64,000 nucleotides of DNA from assembly GCA_039602395.1 (NCBI GenBank), contig JBCNJP010000006.1, forward strand, positions 47,392,325-47,456,324. The letters are read 5' to 3'. Within the stretch, counting starts at the first letter, position 1; each line of letters starts with the position of its first letter. The DNA comes from Deinandra increscens subsp. villosa. Lineage: Eukaryota > Streptophyta > Magnoliopsida > Asterales > Asteraceae. Of this stretch, positions 11,757-24,150 are shown in pieces. The notes under the pieces were generated by a model. It was not told the DNA's origin. It made no database searches and saw nothing but the letters and a program-made list of their open reading frames with translations. Made by a program: the position numbers and the translations under genes.

Positions 11757-12115
11757 ACTAACGATACGTATAGACTCACATAAAATAATTGAAACATTAA
11801 GTAATATCACGTGACGCATTGTCACATAAAACCATGGAATAACATGTGAATATATGTATATAAATATATTACATAGAATAATAAGCTCAATTGCCACATA
11901 AAATGACAAAATGTTTACATAAAATCATGACATATGATTTACATAAAATCATAGAATATAAACGTCTAAACTTAAGTGCATGCTCGTGTAGTGATGGTTA
12001 CACAAACCCTAGTTGCTAAGGTCAACACAATTCAACGCATAAATGTTCACACGACATTTATAACAGTTTAAGTTTATTTAAATCAGAAAAAGACCTGAAA
12101 AGGCGGATTGTCACA

Positions 12116-12128
12116 GTATCCCCTTAAT
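12116..12128 (-). other. Polypurine tract of element B
   Basis: On the minus strand CATTAAGGGGATAC stands directly before TGTGACA, after the block TTTTCGGGACGAAAATTC usual for plant gypsy 3' ends. A second, similar block (GGACGAAATT...TAAGGGGATGATG) lies about 90 bases further in, near 12205-12235. Confidence 0.75.
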
Positions 12129-15100
12129 GAAGAATTTTCGTCCCGAAAATTGAATAACGTGGTTAACAAGCTGGTCACAATAAATAAAATTTTCTCGGTC
12201 TTTACATCATCCCCTTACTGAAATAATTTCGTCCTGAAATTTAAATTAGTGACAATTATTTGAAGAGTCAAGTTGACAGTATCGTATTGATGTTATGATC
12301 AAGAATGTGTACCCAATGTTGAGGAGATGTCAAATGTTTAAAGGTTTTCAAAATGAATTCGAAACGAAAGTATAGGAAATGATTTTCTTATCACGCAATC
12401 TCCTACATGAAGAGTTGAACAACCATATTACAGGAATCGTGTTGAGTGATAAGGAAGAACAGAGTGACCAGATAACATAAGTATATAAAAAAAATTTCAA
12501 TGCGAAGAAGAGACCATAATATGTCCGTGTAGCCTGCGACTATTGTACCCAATGCTGGAAGTGAGATTTTAATTTCATGTTTGGTTGAGGCATTCGCATC
12601 CGCTAATAACCCGAATGAGTCGAAGAGAAAGGAATTTGAGTATGAGGAAGTTGTGTGTGCCAAGTCAATTAGTGTTTGTCAATAGACTCATTGTAAAAAA
12701 AACGCAAAGATCTGAATTTGCCTAACAATTAGCAAGTAACACATAATGACTTAAGACTGATAAGTTAACACGAGGACCCATCGATTGATTTAGTACTTTA
12801 TGGAGTTATGACCAATTAAGTTCACATGATTTATAAATACATTGAAATTCGAATTAATATTTCATGCAATAACTGTTCGGATAGCATACACGTTTCTACG
12901 AATATTCCTTTTAAAGGTTGATGCGGTCAAAGCGTACCAGCATGCAATTTATCATGAAGGTTTTACCATATAACGCATACAGTTTTCCCAACACCTTATA
13001 TACTAGCATATGACATATCTCTAGCATATAAGTTCATAAACTAACCAACACAACCCATACGGTGCAAAGTTGACGGGGCCAACTTCACACAGTCTTGTCA
13101 TTCCCACCGAGGTAGGAGACTTAGGACCTTGTATGGTGTATGTTATTATACTCAATCAAGTTAATACATTCAGAACATGTCATTTTCTAGTTCCTAACAT
13201 GTTTCATACACATAACTAATCATGCAAATCTACGCAATTTATGTTTAAACCAGCGCTTCAATAATTAATCAGTTTCTATACCCTAACATAGGATTAAATT
13301 CTCAAATTTAGCATGCATAAACACGTATGATTTATAAACATTTCTCATGAGAAGATCAGAAGTAAACAAACTATGTATCATGGTTAAAATGGTTAAACAG
13401 TTACTCACATACTAAAATATAACTGGTAACACACTGATTTTGTGACAAAAGGACTGAGGTCTAAAGAGAAATCCAATCAAGAGCCCATTTCCATTTAAAA
13501 GGTAACACATAGCAGTTTGTTTTGGAAAATAATTACTCAATTCTGTTAATAATTATTCAAGAAATCACATAGACAATTAGGTTCAAATTCAAGTTGGGGT
13601 TCAGTATCATATAACATATCATCATGCACATTACCTTGCTAAAGAATCAAAAAATTTAGAGTGAAGATCCAATAAAATAAAAGTGTAACTATGAATTACC
13701 GAATATTGAAAAGTGATCTGCAGGATTACGCATGACATCAAGCATGAGAATAGCTAATAGAGGAAAAGCGCCAACGACTTAGTTCGTGAATTCGAGTACG
13801 CGATGGGATAACAAGCTTATGATAGTCGTAACTACACATCCCAAGAATGACATGTGAATTTAAACTGGCACTGGTGAAGATACCAGCAAAGAGGATGCAA
13901 ATAACTTAATGGATAGTATAAAATTCAGAGAGAAATATATAGTGTACTTTACAGGAATTGGCAAGGAATTCGCGTAAGATATCAAAATGAACGGGTCAAA
14001 GGTTATACAATCCGATAGAGTAAACGTCTCGTTGGGGAAATCTTCATTATTTAAGCTCACCGGCATTCTCAATCTCCTTGATGTCCCTGCGCTTCATGTG
14101 TCATGATTCCTTTCTTGTCAAAACATCAGTTCAAATGGTCTTTAAAAGTAAGATAGGGTACAAAAGTGTTACAAAAAAAAGGTGTTTGCGAAACAAAACA
14201 TCAGGATGTTCAAAAGTGGTTTTGGCTTGGGTTGCTTGTGTATATGCATTTTTGCTAGGGTTCAAGGCAAGTATACCGCGGGTCAAAAGATCAATTCGGA
14301 TGTTCCATAGAAAAGGATCGTGGCTATCACCTCAGTGAATGCCAAAGAGTTTATAAAAACAGGCAGTCGACCCAAAAGTAGTGTCCCTCAAATGAAAGTT
14401 GATCTACTTCTTAACACATGCTTCAAAAAGTTGGAGTTGTTCATTCATCATGCGGTTTGCCATTAATAAGAAAAAAAATCTCTGGTTTTTTTAAATGTTG
14501 ATGTTCATCTAAGTCAGAACTCATGTCTGAATTGTGGCAGGAAATTCACTTTAGGAGAGTCTTCTTCTAGACTCGGACAATTGAAAACATGGAGTTTTAT
14601 TATTTCGGGTATGTCTCTTTTGGTAGAAATACGTAAGGGGTATCTGTAATCTCGGAGAAAGTAGCATTAAGTAGCTTTGTCGAGGACCTAGTCCCGTTAA
14701 ATGGAGTTTCTCAAGATGAGGCTTTTGTGTATGACTCCAAAGTCAGTTTTACTGGTCCCACATTCAACGTGCCACTAATGTTCATATATAGAGTGTACCG
14801 CAGCTAACCCACAACACTACCGGCACCTTGAAGGCGTACCTGCTACCCACCATTACTAGCTATTAGTCAAACGGCACTGGATATTTTTATCGGAAATAGA
14901 GGGCATCAAGTTTCTCCCATACGCTTGAATGTAAAGAGGCGAGAGATTAAACCTCAATACGTTGTGCAAACATAAGGTGTAAGAGTTTCCATTCACAATA
15001 CCAGTAAGATGCGTAAGCTTTGCTATTCTCGTGAAGATCATTGAGAGGTTGGCACACGCAGTGCGAATATCATAACGCTTCAGATTTCAAGACAATAAGA

Positions 15101-17299
15101 AAACATTAAACAGGCCAATAAGGTTTAAGTTCAAGCTGGGGGTTCATCGATGAAAGTTTTCTGAAAAGGATGATGAGTATTCGCGTATGAGAAATTTATC
15201 GATAGTTGATCTGACAAGAGCGTTAATAAATATACAAACGTATGGATAACTTGGTGTATTAAGTACATAAGAAGGGAAAATACAAGTTCGATGATACGAT
15301 TGACTATAGATAACTAGAAGTTCATGCTCGAAGAGTATAATTAGTGTTTCCATAAAAGAGTTTGTATTATTACTACTATAAAGGCACGAGGTGGTCTCAT
15401 CATCGATGGTGCTAACTAGCTGAAAAGCAAACGAAAAGTGCAACACCTTCCGGTTCAAAGCTTAAAAGCCTATCCAGGACATAAAGGATTACAAAAGCGC
15501 GATAATCAGAAACTATTGGTTGTTGAATCGTAAAAGCTTCGGATCATACAGACATATTAAATCTGTAGTACAAGTTCAGAAGGTCAACCGGAATAGTCAT
15601 TACGTTAAATCTAGAAATCATTAGTCTAAAAACCAAGAAGAATTTCCACTAACATTACCCCATTAAGGAAGGATATGTTTGCGGTGGGGTAAAGAGTTTG
15701 TACAATCGTGTCGGTGTTGCTGGCAACAAGTTTTGGTTCGCACAAGAAACTCTAAGAGTGTGAATCTTCAGAGGGAAACTTCAAAAGGAGTTTTCCGCCA
15801 AAAAAAAGTTCCAAGGCCCGCAGTATCTGATTTATATAAACCGTTTATCCAACGCTGTCTAGGTTTTTTCCCGGTTAATCTATGTCCAAATTGTCTCACG
15901 ATCGTAAAGTTCCAATGATTGGTATGGTTGATAGGGTCATGAAGATAGAATTATCATTCAAGATAGGTTCTTACCAGCTAAAGGTTTCCATCAAGAGTGT
16001 TCATGGTTAAGGAAGACTTCTCATTGAAATACACGTGTGAAACGGTGTCCTTCCAGGACTAATATTCTCAGTATACTTCTAAAGGTTCTCGAATGGATTC
16101 GAATCCATATGTAAAAAGGGATCAGATCAAATTTAATAGGGTTTACAAGGATATATGACTTCAACCATCCGGTTGAGTTCAACATGTTTAGCATTCAATG
16201 CCACGTGGGAAAAAATTACTATAGGAATTTTGGTCCCAAAATAACCATTGGCTTGCCTAGTAGGATTCTCCAGGATTTTCATATATTGTAAATTACATTT
16301 ACGTGTGCACCTGGAACTGCGATTTACTTTATATGGTTACCCTAGTTCATATTACTTCATCTACCAGGTATGGTGTGGTCACTAACTCATGGTTATCATG
16401 ACTAGAATTTGTTAAAGAGACAAATTTTGAGAGTAGAATGTTCGCTTTAATTGGAATGACCCACCCGAAGTGGATCAGCCAGAAATTTAGCTCAATAGGA
16501 TTTGAATAGGGTATATCACAATGACCCAAGCTTAGCTCGAAGATATAGAATGATTATTACCCACACCAACATGATCACAAATCCGATATATGAGAAGAAG
16601 AAAAATAAATTTAGTCAGTACACATCAAGTACTGTTTAGTTTATAAGAGTCTCATTCAAGTTGCTTCATTCCAACGCAACCATGCAATAGAAACAAGAAG
16701 GGAAAGATCATAGAAGATCAGAGCAAATGTGAAAAGATCAGGATAACGAAGGTACACACAAGTGTCCACATAAGAAACAACTTGAATCCACACAGTGATG
16801 CCACTATTGAAGTTGAATGATCGCACTATTAGCATGTCATGATTACGTTCCCTGAACACGGGAGTTGAGCAGTATATGCAAGGTAGGTGTAATAAGAACC
16901 TCCTAAGTTACGGGAAAGGTTTAAGAGCAGGAAATGGTATCACACCACCTTCCTAAGTAGGCACTCATCCAGTGTCTAGGTACTACGCCTAGTCCTTCAG
17001 TTTAGTATAATCCCGAGCAACAAACTGCTCGTCAAGAATGAAGATGTGATCCTCTGATCTGATTTGACGTCTCACCATCCATGATGCTAGATAAGAGATA
17101 TACTACTCGGAGATGTTGAAGTCGAATCAAACATAACCGGCTCCTCGTCGTGAGTATAAGAGAATTTAATGAAAAAAATAAACAAAAGGACATATTGTAG
17201 ACCAGGTGCTTGTAGGAGTGAGTATCACGATGCATAAGAAAATGTTTAAGTGTGAAACTAATACAAAACAGTTACAGTCTAAGGACGAAAAGCTTAGTT
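12129..17299 (-). mobile_element. Gypsy element B: interior with no recognisable protein
   Basis: About 5.2 kb between the polypurine tract and the 5' LTR remnant. No open frame exceeds about 105 codons, and I find no zinc knuckle, no RT catalytic box and no integrase or chromodomain motif on either strand. 13060-13150 holds a block also found at 50915-51000 in LTR C2 (GTCTTGTCATTC, then CCCACCGAGGTAGG), so LTR-derived sequence may be inserted. Either a large non-autonomous derivative or a pol decayed past recognition. No primer site is left beside the 5' LTR remnant. Confidence 0.5.
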
Positions 17300-18517
17300 C
17301 GCTGTAATCAGGATCGCAGTCCAATAGTTACACCAAACGACCAGTAATTAATAAAAAGACGTTCATATTTCATTAGATTATAAATTCAGAGTTATACAAA
17401 TGCGGAAGCGTAAATACAAATAGAAATCTAAGTAAAAGCATTGTCACCCAAGGTGAAGTGACTTGTCAAAATACACTAAAAGTGTTTCAAAGACTCATGC
17501 ATGTGTACTCGTGATACTCGAACACCTGCGACCTGAGAGTAACATGTTTAAAGAAAAAGTGTCAACCAAAGGTTGATGAGTTCACAGGTTTTGATATTCA
17601 CAGTAAAGTTTTTCGCTATGGACACAACAGTTTAAAGTCCATAGATAAGTTGTAAAGTTTTACTATATTTCCATATCGTAGGTAGCTAGCCTAAAGTTCA
17701 TGTCACTAGATAGTTCGCAACCGAAGCTGACTAATAAGTTGTACGAATCCTCCTTACATGTTTTGCCTTCCCCGTGTCCCACCAGAAACAACGGTACATT
17801 TAGGATAATATTGCTCTCAGTCTAATTGCCAGTCGGGTGGTGCATCACGTGCCCGCTGAGAGGGGTTTGTCAAACCCCAGTAGTACTACTCAACATTACC
17901 TAGCTATTCACTATTAACGGTTCGATTTGTAAGGACTTAATTTTTGGTGTTAAGCAAATCTAGTACATGTGATATGTTGGAAATATAAAAGTTGTCTAAA
18001 AACAGTAAGTAACTTTGCATGTTCTCTCTTCCAAAAAAAAGAGTAAAGTGGAGCCGTGAAACTCACCTTCGGGTGCACAGCAAATTCCCGATAAATAACA
18101 ACAACCAGTAGCAAATAGTAGGTCTTGTGTACTTTACCAAACACCTAACGAGCATATAACATAAGTGTGTGTTCAACTGAAAACGATTAAGTTTAGACAA
18201 ATGGTGAAAGATAGACGATGTTAACTATGACATGACGAAGATAAGAAGTCCAAAACGAGTCGAGGAAGGCACGTAGTCAAAATCATAACGATTACGAATG
18301 TCGATTATCTATTAATAATATACGTTTACGAAATCGAATAGTAAAATGTGTATATATATTTAAATATATACATAACCAAATGTACAGTTATATCAACAAA
18401 GTGTACTCAAATGTACTTATATGTTTGTATATATTTTTATATATTTCTATAAATATGTATAATACTAACATTTAGAAGGTTTATATCGCACGATACGAAA
18501 AAAATATATTATTCGTG
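17300..18517 (-). mobile_element. Element B: 5' LTR remnant
   Basis: Near-identical to about 9200-10400. The terminal 45-60 bases with TGTGACA are missing at the low end. At the high end it stops in CACGATACG...TTATTCGTG, where LINE sequence begins. It retains the acceptor-like site (junction 17533, motif 17572-17585), the hairpin GGGGTTTGTCAAACCCC (17862-17878) and a TAGGTAGCTAGCCTA block lost from the other copy. Confidence 0.8.
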
Positions 18518-20745
18518 TATGCCGGCCTTCCACCATACACATAATAGATAGAATGTCGGCCTTCACTTGTTCAGGAACATTACAAAAGAAGGCAGTACTT
18601 TTCTGGGGACTAGGAGTTAAACCTGTAGTCCTGGAGAACATAGAAAGCACCTGAAATATAACCTTAGCAGAAGGAACATCACCCCGAGTAAATATAACCA
18701 AGTCATCCGCAAAACACAAGTTGATGATCTTCAGCTTCTCACATCGGTAATGGAACCTGGAAGACGTATCAATAGTAGCTGCCTGCTGAAACATAAGAGT
18801 AAGCACCTCCATAACCAAAGTGAAAAGGTATGGGGAGAGCGGGTCTCCCTGTCTAAGCCCCCGTTTCCCGCGGAAATAACCATAAATGTTACCATTGATG
18901 CAAATGGAATAAGAGGGGGATGAGACACAAACCATAATCCACTTTATAAATCTAGAATGGAAACCAAAGCCAGTCAAAGTAGCCTCAAGGAAACCCCAAT
19001 CAACAGTGTCATAGGCTTTTTGGATATCAATCTTAAAAGCACTACGTGGTGGACCCCACTCCCGATGATAGTTATGCATAAGCTCTTGAGTAAGCAAGAT
19101 GTTATTCGATATCCTCCTTCCCGGAATAAAAGCAGACTGATTGATATCAATAATGTTTTGAAGCTTAGTCTTAGTACAATCAGCCACAATCTTGCTAATG
19201 CACTTATAAATAACATTACAACAAGAAATAGGCATGTAATCAGTAATCTTCCCTGGGGTTGACACTTTAGGAACCAGAGCAATAATAGTGTGATTCAGCT
19301 CATTCAGTAATTTACCAGTACCAAAAAAGTCATTAACAGCAAGGCAGACTTGTTTACCGACAATAGACTAGGCCTTCTTAAAAAAGCAGCAGTGAAACCA
19401 TCAGGACCAGGGGCCTTATTATCATTCATGGCGAAAATAGTATCCCTTATCTCTTTGTCATCAACCAGCCAAACCATGTGACTAGCCGACATCAGATCAG
19501 TTTTCTGATAAAGAGATCCGGGGAAACAGACATATCAATAGCACCCGCACAACCCAAAAAAGCCTCATAGTGACTCACAAAAGCAGTAGGAACACACTCC
19601 CCCTCATGTTTATTACCCAGCACATCCATAATCAAATTAATATGATTTCTATTTTTCAAGGACGCATGAAAGAAAGCCGTATTAGAATCACCCGTAGCTA
19701 GCCAATGCACTTTAGATTTTTGTTTCAAAAAAGATTCCTCATCAAGAGAACATATCCAGAACTCATCAAGGCAGCGTCGCTCCTCATCTCTCAAACTATC
19801 ATCCATCAGGTTATTATCAAGAGCTTGTTGAATCTCATAAAGTCTCTTCCGAGTAGCAACCACCTTCTCATGTAAATTACCCTGCATGTAGAGTAATTTT
19901 CTTAAGGGAGATTTCAGCATTTTCAACTTTTTTGCCACACAAAATTGATGAACCCCACTAATATTCGCATCCCAACCTGCCTCAACCACCTCCAAAAAAT
20001 CCCTTTTTTCGTCAAAAAATTAGCAAACTTAAACGGTTTCGGTTTGCCTTTCTTGGTATGCTGAAGACGTAAAACACAAGAACAATGGTCCGAGATCCTG
20101 TAAGGCTGGAAAATAGCTGAAGCCGCCGGGAAATCATCAATGAACACCGTATTCCCCATCACTCTATTGATCTTCTTCGGTTTTTTATTCCAAGTGTAGT
20201 GGAAACCAGAACTGTTAATTTCAAACAGACCCACATCCTTAATACAATCTTTAAACTCGTGCATACCAATATCATTGACCAACGACCCCACCACCTTATC
20301 CTCCACGTTAAGGGCAGAGTTGAAATCCCCCATAACAATCCAAGCATTATCTTTGATAAAAACATTGTGCAGTTTAAGATCATTCCAAAGCATTCGCCTC
20401 TTGATGTAATAATTATGATCATAGACCATCGAGCAAAAGAAAACCTGTCGAGTGTCCTTACACATAATCTGAGCATGCATAACCTGATCCGTTTGTGAAA
20501 CAATCATAACATCAAAAACATTCATATCCCACCCTAAAATAATTCGAGTACCCTTGTTTCATAAACCACCATTCAAAGTCCAATCCCAGCCTTTAAAAAC
20601 ACCTTGAAACACCTTAAAAAGATTACTCACGTTTACATGAGACTCCAAGGTAGCACAAAGAGATAACTTGCTTTCCTTAACCATATTTCGAACCTCTTTC
20701 TGTTTAAGGGGACAATTCAAACCGTAATATTCCAAGAGGCCAGAC
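18518..20745 (-). pseudogene. LINE1 ORF2 remnant: endonuclease and reverse transcriptase
   Basis: Endonuclease: 20525-19923 with GDFNSAL (catalytic GDFN) and RISDHCSCV (SDH motif). A linker with KAPGPDGF (near 19420) precedes the RT palm at 19265-18530, with SAFIPGRR, FKIDIQKAYDTVDW, RGLRQGDPLSPYLF and the catalytic CFADD. It would nick target DNA and prime reverse transcription there. Several frameshifts split it, and the zf-RVT domain is lost. The N-terminus can be followed upstream to GLNCPLKQKEV near 20715. Its closest relative here is the longer ORF2 at 40640-44075. Confidence 0.85.
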
Positions 20746-21059
20746 TAATCTTTGGTAACACTAGCAGAAGTGCTTGCCCCTTTAACGTTCATTTTAGTCC
20801 CCGCAACCATGAATTCATGAGTCTCATTATAGACTTCCTCAACATCATCATCCTTAACCTCATCCAATTCATCCGAAGTAACCCGTTGTACCGTCCTCGA
20901 ACTTGAGGATTCAACCATACCCTTCCTTGCATTTAAATCCAGACTATTACCACCCTGAACATCATCTGGATCTGTTAATACATCATACTTATTAGAAGTG
21001 GAAACCCCATTATCCTTTTTAGTTTCATGTTTAGATGTAGCTTTAGGTGTATGGTTCAC
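20745..21059 (-). pseudogene. LINE1 ORF1 C-terminal part, shifted frame
   Basis: MNHTPKATSKHETKK to ASVTKD, an acidic tail (DDVEEVYNETHEF). It continues the gag-like ORF1 after a one-base shift near 21056. ORF2 text follows at once, so ORF1 and ORF2 may once have been joined or nearly so. Confidence 0.6.
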
Positions 21060-22240
21060 TGCTGATACTCACAATTCTGCTTAACCTTCGTTGGTATGAC
21101 CACCTGTTTACGAGTAACCTGTTTACCCTTCGTTTCAATGAAACCCTCGTCATCCACCTTGTGAGAAACATGGTTTTTCCTATGCTTGCTACATTCCTCC
21201 GTATGGTGACCAAAAACACAACAGTGGGCACACCTGGGAGGTTGCCATTCATATTCTACATCCACCAATTCAGTGACAAACTTATCCGATTCAAGATCCG
21301 GAATAGCAATCAGGACATGATCCAAGAATCCCTGATCAGCCGATATGTCAACAAGAGCCCGAGCAAAACTACTCCGACCCCAAGCATTCAAGCACATGGA
21401 GGCTGTTAGAGAATCAAGCATTTTGGGTTTAACCACCTTAGTAGCAATGAGACTCATCCCATCATCTGTGTATGCAGCTAAAGGGACATTGTGAAGCTTA
21501 ATCCAGACCGAGACACTCTTAATATCATCCTTTTTCAGTTGTGTGGTGGGTGTCCAAACATTCAGAAATATAGGCCGGTTTTTAATCCGCGAAGGACCAC
21601 CCTCCAAAGCGTCAAGCTTACCCTTCTTATCCGAAAATTTAAAAAAGAAGTAACCATTTGCATTCATCATGACTTTAGTTAGCCCAAACTTCTTCCAGGT
21701 TTGTTTAACAAAATAATCTACCACAGGGAAGGCAATTCGATCTCCAAGGAAATACCCATATAACGTGTACGCAAGCTTAGCATGAACAATACGTACCGAT
21801 TCTTTAGGCAATACAATATCAGCCCTATCCTTGGCTATCTCCGATCTCAAGGGATGAAAGTTCACTATTTTAGGCAGCCCACCACCCCTAACAGATGCAA
21901 CATAAGATATGGTGCCTAAAGAAAGCTGACCCGTTGCAGATACAGTAGCCGATTCAGTTTGTGAGGCCAACCCATGTCCATCCGCCACCTGATGGGGTGC
22001 ATCAGCAATAATAGGAGCACTCGTCATAGCAGGAGTACTCTCCTTAGAACAAGGCGGCGTCTCAGCCTGAGTAGGTTCAAGAAACCCTACCTCCTTCATC
22101 TTTTCGGCCGTAGGTACAGCAGTGTTTGTTTTCGATCCACCACGCCTACGAATTGGTTTACCATCAATATTTTTTAATCGACTGAAGAGACCCGTGGATG
22201 TTTTCCCATCGGGGGGATGGCAAGGAGTAGTACTAGCCAT
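21056..22240 (-). CDS. LINE1 ORF1, DUF4283 and zinc-knuckle RNA-binding protein
   Basis: 394 codons are open from MASTTPCHPP. Residues 1-110 are polar and probably disordered. About 150-300 is the DUF4283 fold (KLAYTLYGYFLGDR, NGYFFFKFSD, PIFLNVWTP, SVWIKLHNVPL, FARALVDIS). 337-350 is a CCHC knuckle (CAHCCVFGHHTEEC). In plant L1 elements this protein binds the element RNA. The normal C-terminus lies out of frame downstream (21059-20745), so the protein is truncated. The start is the first ATG of the frame, after an in-frame open leader. Confidence 0.75.
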   Translation of the reverse strand: MASTTPCHPPDGKTSTGLFSRLKNIDGKPIRRRGGSKTNTAVPTAEKMKEVGFLEPTQAETPPCSKESTPAMTSAPIIADAPHQVADGHGLASQTESATVSATGQLSLGTISYVASVRGGGLPKIVNFHPLRSEIAKDRADIVLPKESVRIVHAKLAYTLYGYFLGDRIAFPVVDYFVKQTWKKFGLTKVMMNANGYFFFKFSDKKGKLDALEGGPSRIKNRPIFLNVWTPTTQLKKDDIKSVSVWIKLHNVPLAAYTDDGMSLIATKVVKPKMLDSLTASMCLNAWGRSSFARALVDISADQGFLDHVLIAIPDLESDKFVTELVDVEYEWQPPRCAHCCVFGHHTEECSKHRKNHVSHKVDDEGFIETKGKQVTRKQVVIPTKVKQNCEYQQ

Positions 22241-22550
22241 GCACAGAAAAGAACGTTAAAAAGGAAACCCGTAGAAACCCTAATCGTACACACTGAAAGC
22301 TAACAGATTCGTACCACCCTAAGAATCAATCAAGGATCTTATACAGATACAACTTGAATCAACCCAGAGAATGATCACAGACTATACCACAATGAAATGC
22401 GATGAGAATTCTCAGACACAAGGTAGGAAACAAAAACCCTAATTGAAACCTTAACAATATGCTAACAGATTCATTACAATTCAAGGAGCGATTCAAGGAT
22501 CTTCTGAAGAAGCATAGGAAAATCGCCCTATGCATTTATCCACTTTACTT

Positions 22551-22889
22551 CTAATGCTTCCACTCAAGTATTCATTTTGGGTTTTAAGGCCCAAATCGTC
22601 TAATTCTAGTTTTGGGCTTAAATAATCCTTATGGCCCAAACCGATTTTTATTCCTATCGGGCTTGAACTATCCTTCGGCTACGGCCTAAACTACTCTTTC
22701 TTATTGCGCTTTGCATCCGGTTCATTCCTATGGCCCACATCATCCCAATTGTGCTTCTAATGGTCCATCATGCTTAATGGGCTTGATTATTGGCTTATTG
22801 AGCTTCCTAATTCATGTGAAGTAAACAAGTAAAATGGAAGTTTGGATCATAATCGGGTTAATGTGTTGTGTATTTGTGCTTGTGTTCAT
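22551..22889. other. Spacer rich in GGGCTT and GGCCCA
   Basis: No coding sequence. It has several TGGGCY or RGCCCA words (near 22568, 22612, 22633, 22735 and 22785), like the LTR promoters in this window. It may be an upstream promoter part of LINE1 or an LTR scrap. Confidence 0.4.
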
Positions 22890-24150
22890 ATCATGTGGTT
22901 AAATATGCTAACATTCCTCTCCTGCCACACAAGATACGCTGTAGCATGGACCACAATCTTATCAATCACAAACTTCAATGATCGCTTGGGTTTATGCATA
23001 AGATACTCAGAAATGTCGATCCATTTACTCGGAATCATCATCATCGAAGTGTGAACCCGAACCATAAGCCAAACCTGATTAGCATAATCACACTCAAAGA
23101 AAAGGTGGGCATGCGAATCACAATTGTTGTAACAGAGTAAACAACATATCATATTCATGTTCTTGCGACGAGAAAATTCCCAACCCATAATTTTGTCTTG
23201 AGTTAGAAGCCGCTCCCTTATAATGAGCCAAACCAGAAACGCATGCCGAGGAATACCTTGGGCGAACCAAACTAGATTAGTCCATGGAACCACATCGTGA
23301 TGCACACGAGACACGTCCCATACCCTAGCCGCAGAAAAATCATAGACACCATCACTCGTCTTCCAAAACCACCTTATCACGCTGACCCGGATGCAAAACA
23401 ATATTAAGCGTTTCAATAAGAACCGGGAAAAGATCCCACCAAGCAGTAGGCTAAAGCCAACCATTCCCCCCCCCCCCCCCAAGAGTATCCGCAACAGTGG
23501 AAGAGGAAGTAAAACCAGCCGAAAACATAGCCCGAGACGAGATGGAATGACAAAGAGGACCAAATTCAATCCACTTATCATACCACACCGACGTATTTCT
23601 CCCATCACCAATCAAGGACCAAAAACAAGGACGGACCTGGTGCCTGATATGGAGGATTTTTTTTCCAACTCCAGCAACAGATAGAAGGGCATCTCAACTC
23701 CCAGAAATTCCTGTTTTTAATCCGATAATCCCTCACCCATGCAACCCAAAGAGACTCCGGGTTAGAGACAATACTCCAAATATGATAAGTTAGTAATGCC
23801 TTGTTCATATCTGAAATACGTCTAATGCCAAGACCCCCCTCATACTTAGGCGCACACACATGATTGTGGGCAACCTTAGCCATTCCTTTTTTAAAAGTCC
23901 CCTGGGACCACGGAAAATCCCTCATCTTCTTCTCAAGCAGCTTAATCATATGAGCCGGAAGCATGGAAACAGAAGCCCAATAAATGTGAAAAGAAGATAA
24001 CACAGAGATAATAAGTTGAACTCTCCCCGCATAAGATAAAAAACGATTCCTCCAACTAGCAATTCGGTTAAACCAATCGATTTCAAACGAACTATCGGGT
24101 CTCCATGACGTCAAAACTTTAATTGGAATTGACTTAGTTGTCAATCGATA
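22890..24150 (-). pseudogene. LINE fragment: ORF2 C-terminal half
   Basis: On the minus strand: SWRNRFLSYAGRVQLIISVL (24060 region), EKKMRDFPWSQGTFKKGMAKV, GGLGIRR, and from 23611 down the zf-RVT block (FAQGIPRHAFLVWLIIRERL, CCLLCYNNCDSHAHLFFECD) and VVHATAYLVWQERN. It supplies the region missing from LINE1, but in a different place: upstream of LINE1 ORF1. So it is another copy or a shuffled piece. It is truncated at both ends, has several frameshifts, and includes a C15 run at 23466-23480. Confidence 0.8.

Larger units (their letters stand above)
9156..12115 (-). mobile_element. Gypsy element B: complete 3' LTR, 2,960 bp
   Basis: On the minus strand it starts TGTGACAATCCGCC at 12115, directly after a polypurine tract, and ends GGGGGTGTGACA at 9156. 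The part from about 9200 to 10400 is nearly identical to 17307-18517, which I read as the remnant of the 5' LTR. A donor-like GAG|GTAATC at 11052 and an acceptor-like CTCAG|GTCG at 9435 would define a 1.6-kb intron. The segment also holds a C16 run, a TA microsatellite and two tRNA-like blocks. Compared with the 17-kb copy it has lost about 65 bases near 9570. Confidence 0.85.
18518..22550 (-). mobile_element. LINE-1-type element, 3' truncated (LINE1)
   Basis: On the minus strand it holds a 5' leader (22550-22241), ORF1 (22240-20745, with a frameshift) and ORF2 through endonuclease and reverse transcriptase. It stops after the RT palm at about 18518, where the B LTR remnant takes over. The C-terminal zf-RVT part and the poly-A tail are missing. 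The leader has AAACCCTAA near 22275 and 22435 (plus-strand reading). Confidence 0.85.

Noticed and set aside
12403..16859. Small open frames of 60-105 codons in element B
   Set aside because: No motif, no codon bias that I can see and no conservation with other elements in the window.
22886..24144. Host gene with a zf-RVT domain
   Set aside because: Clear frameshifts and alignment to LINE ORF2 make it a LINE fragment.
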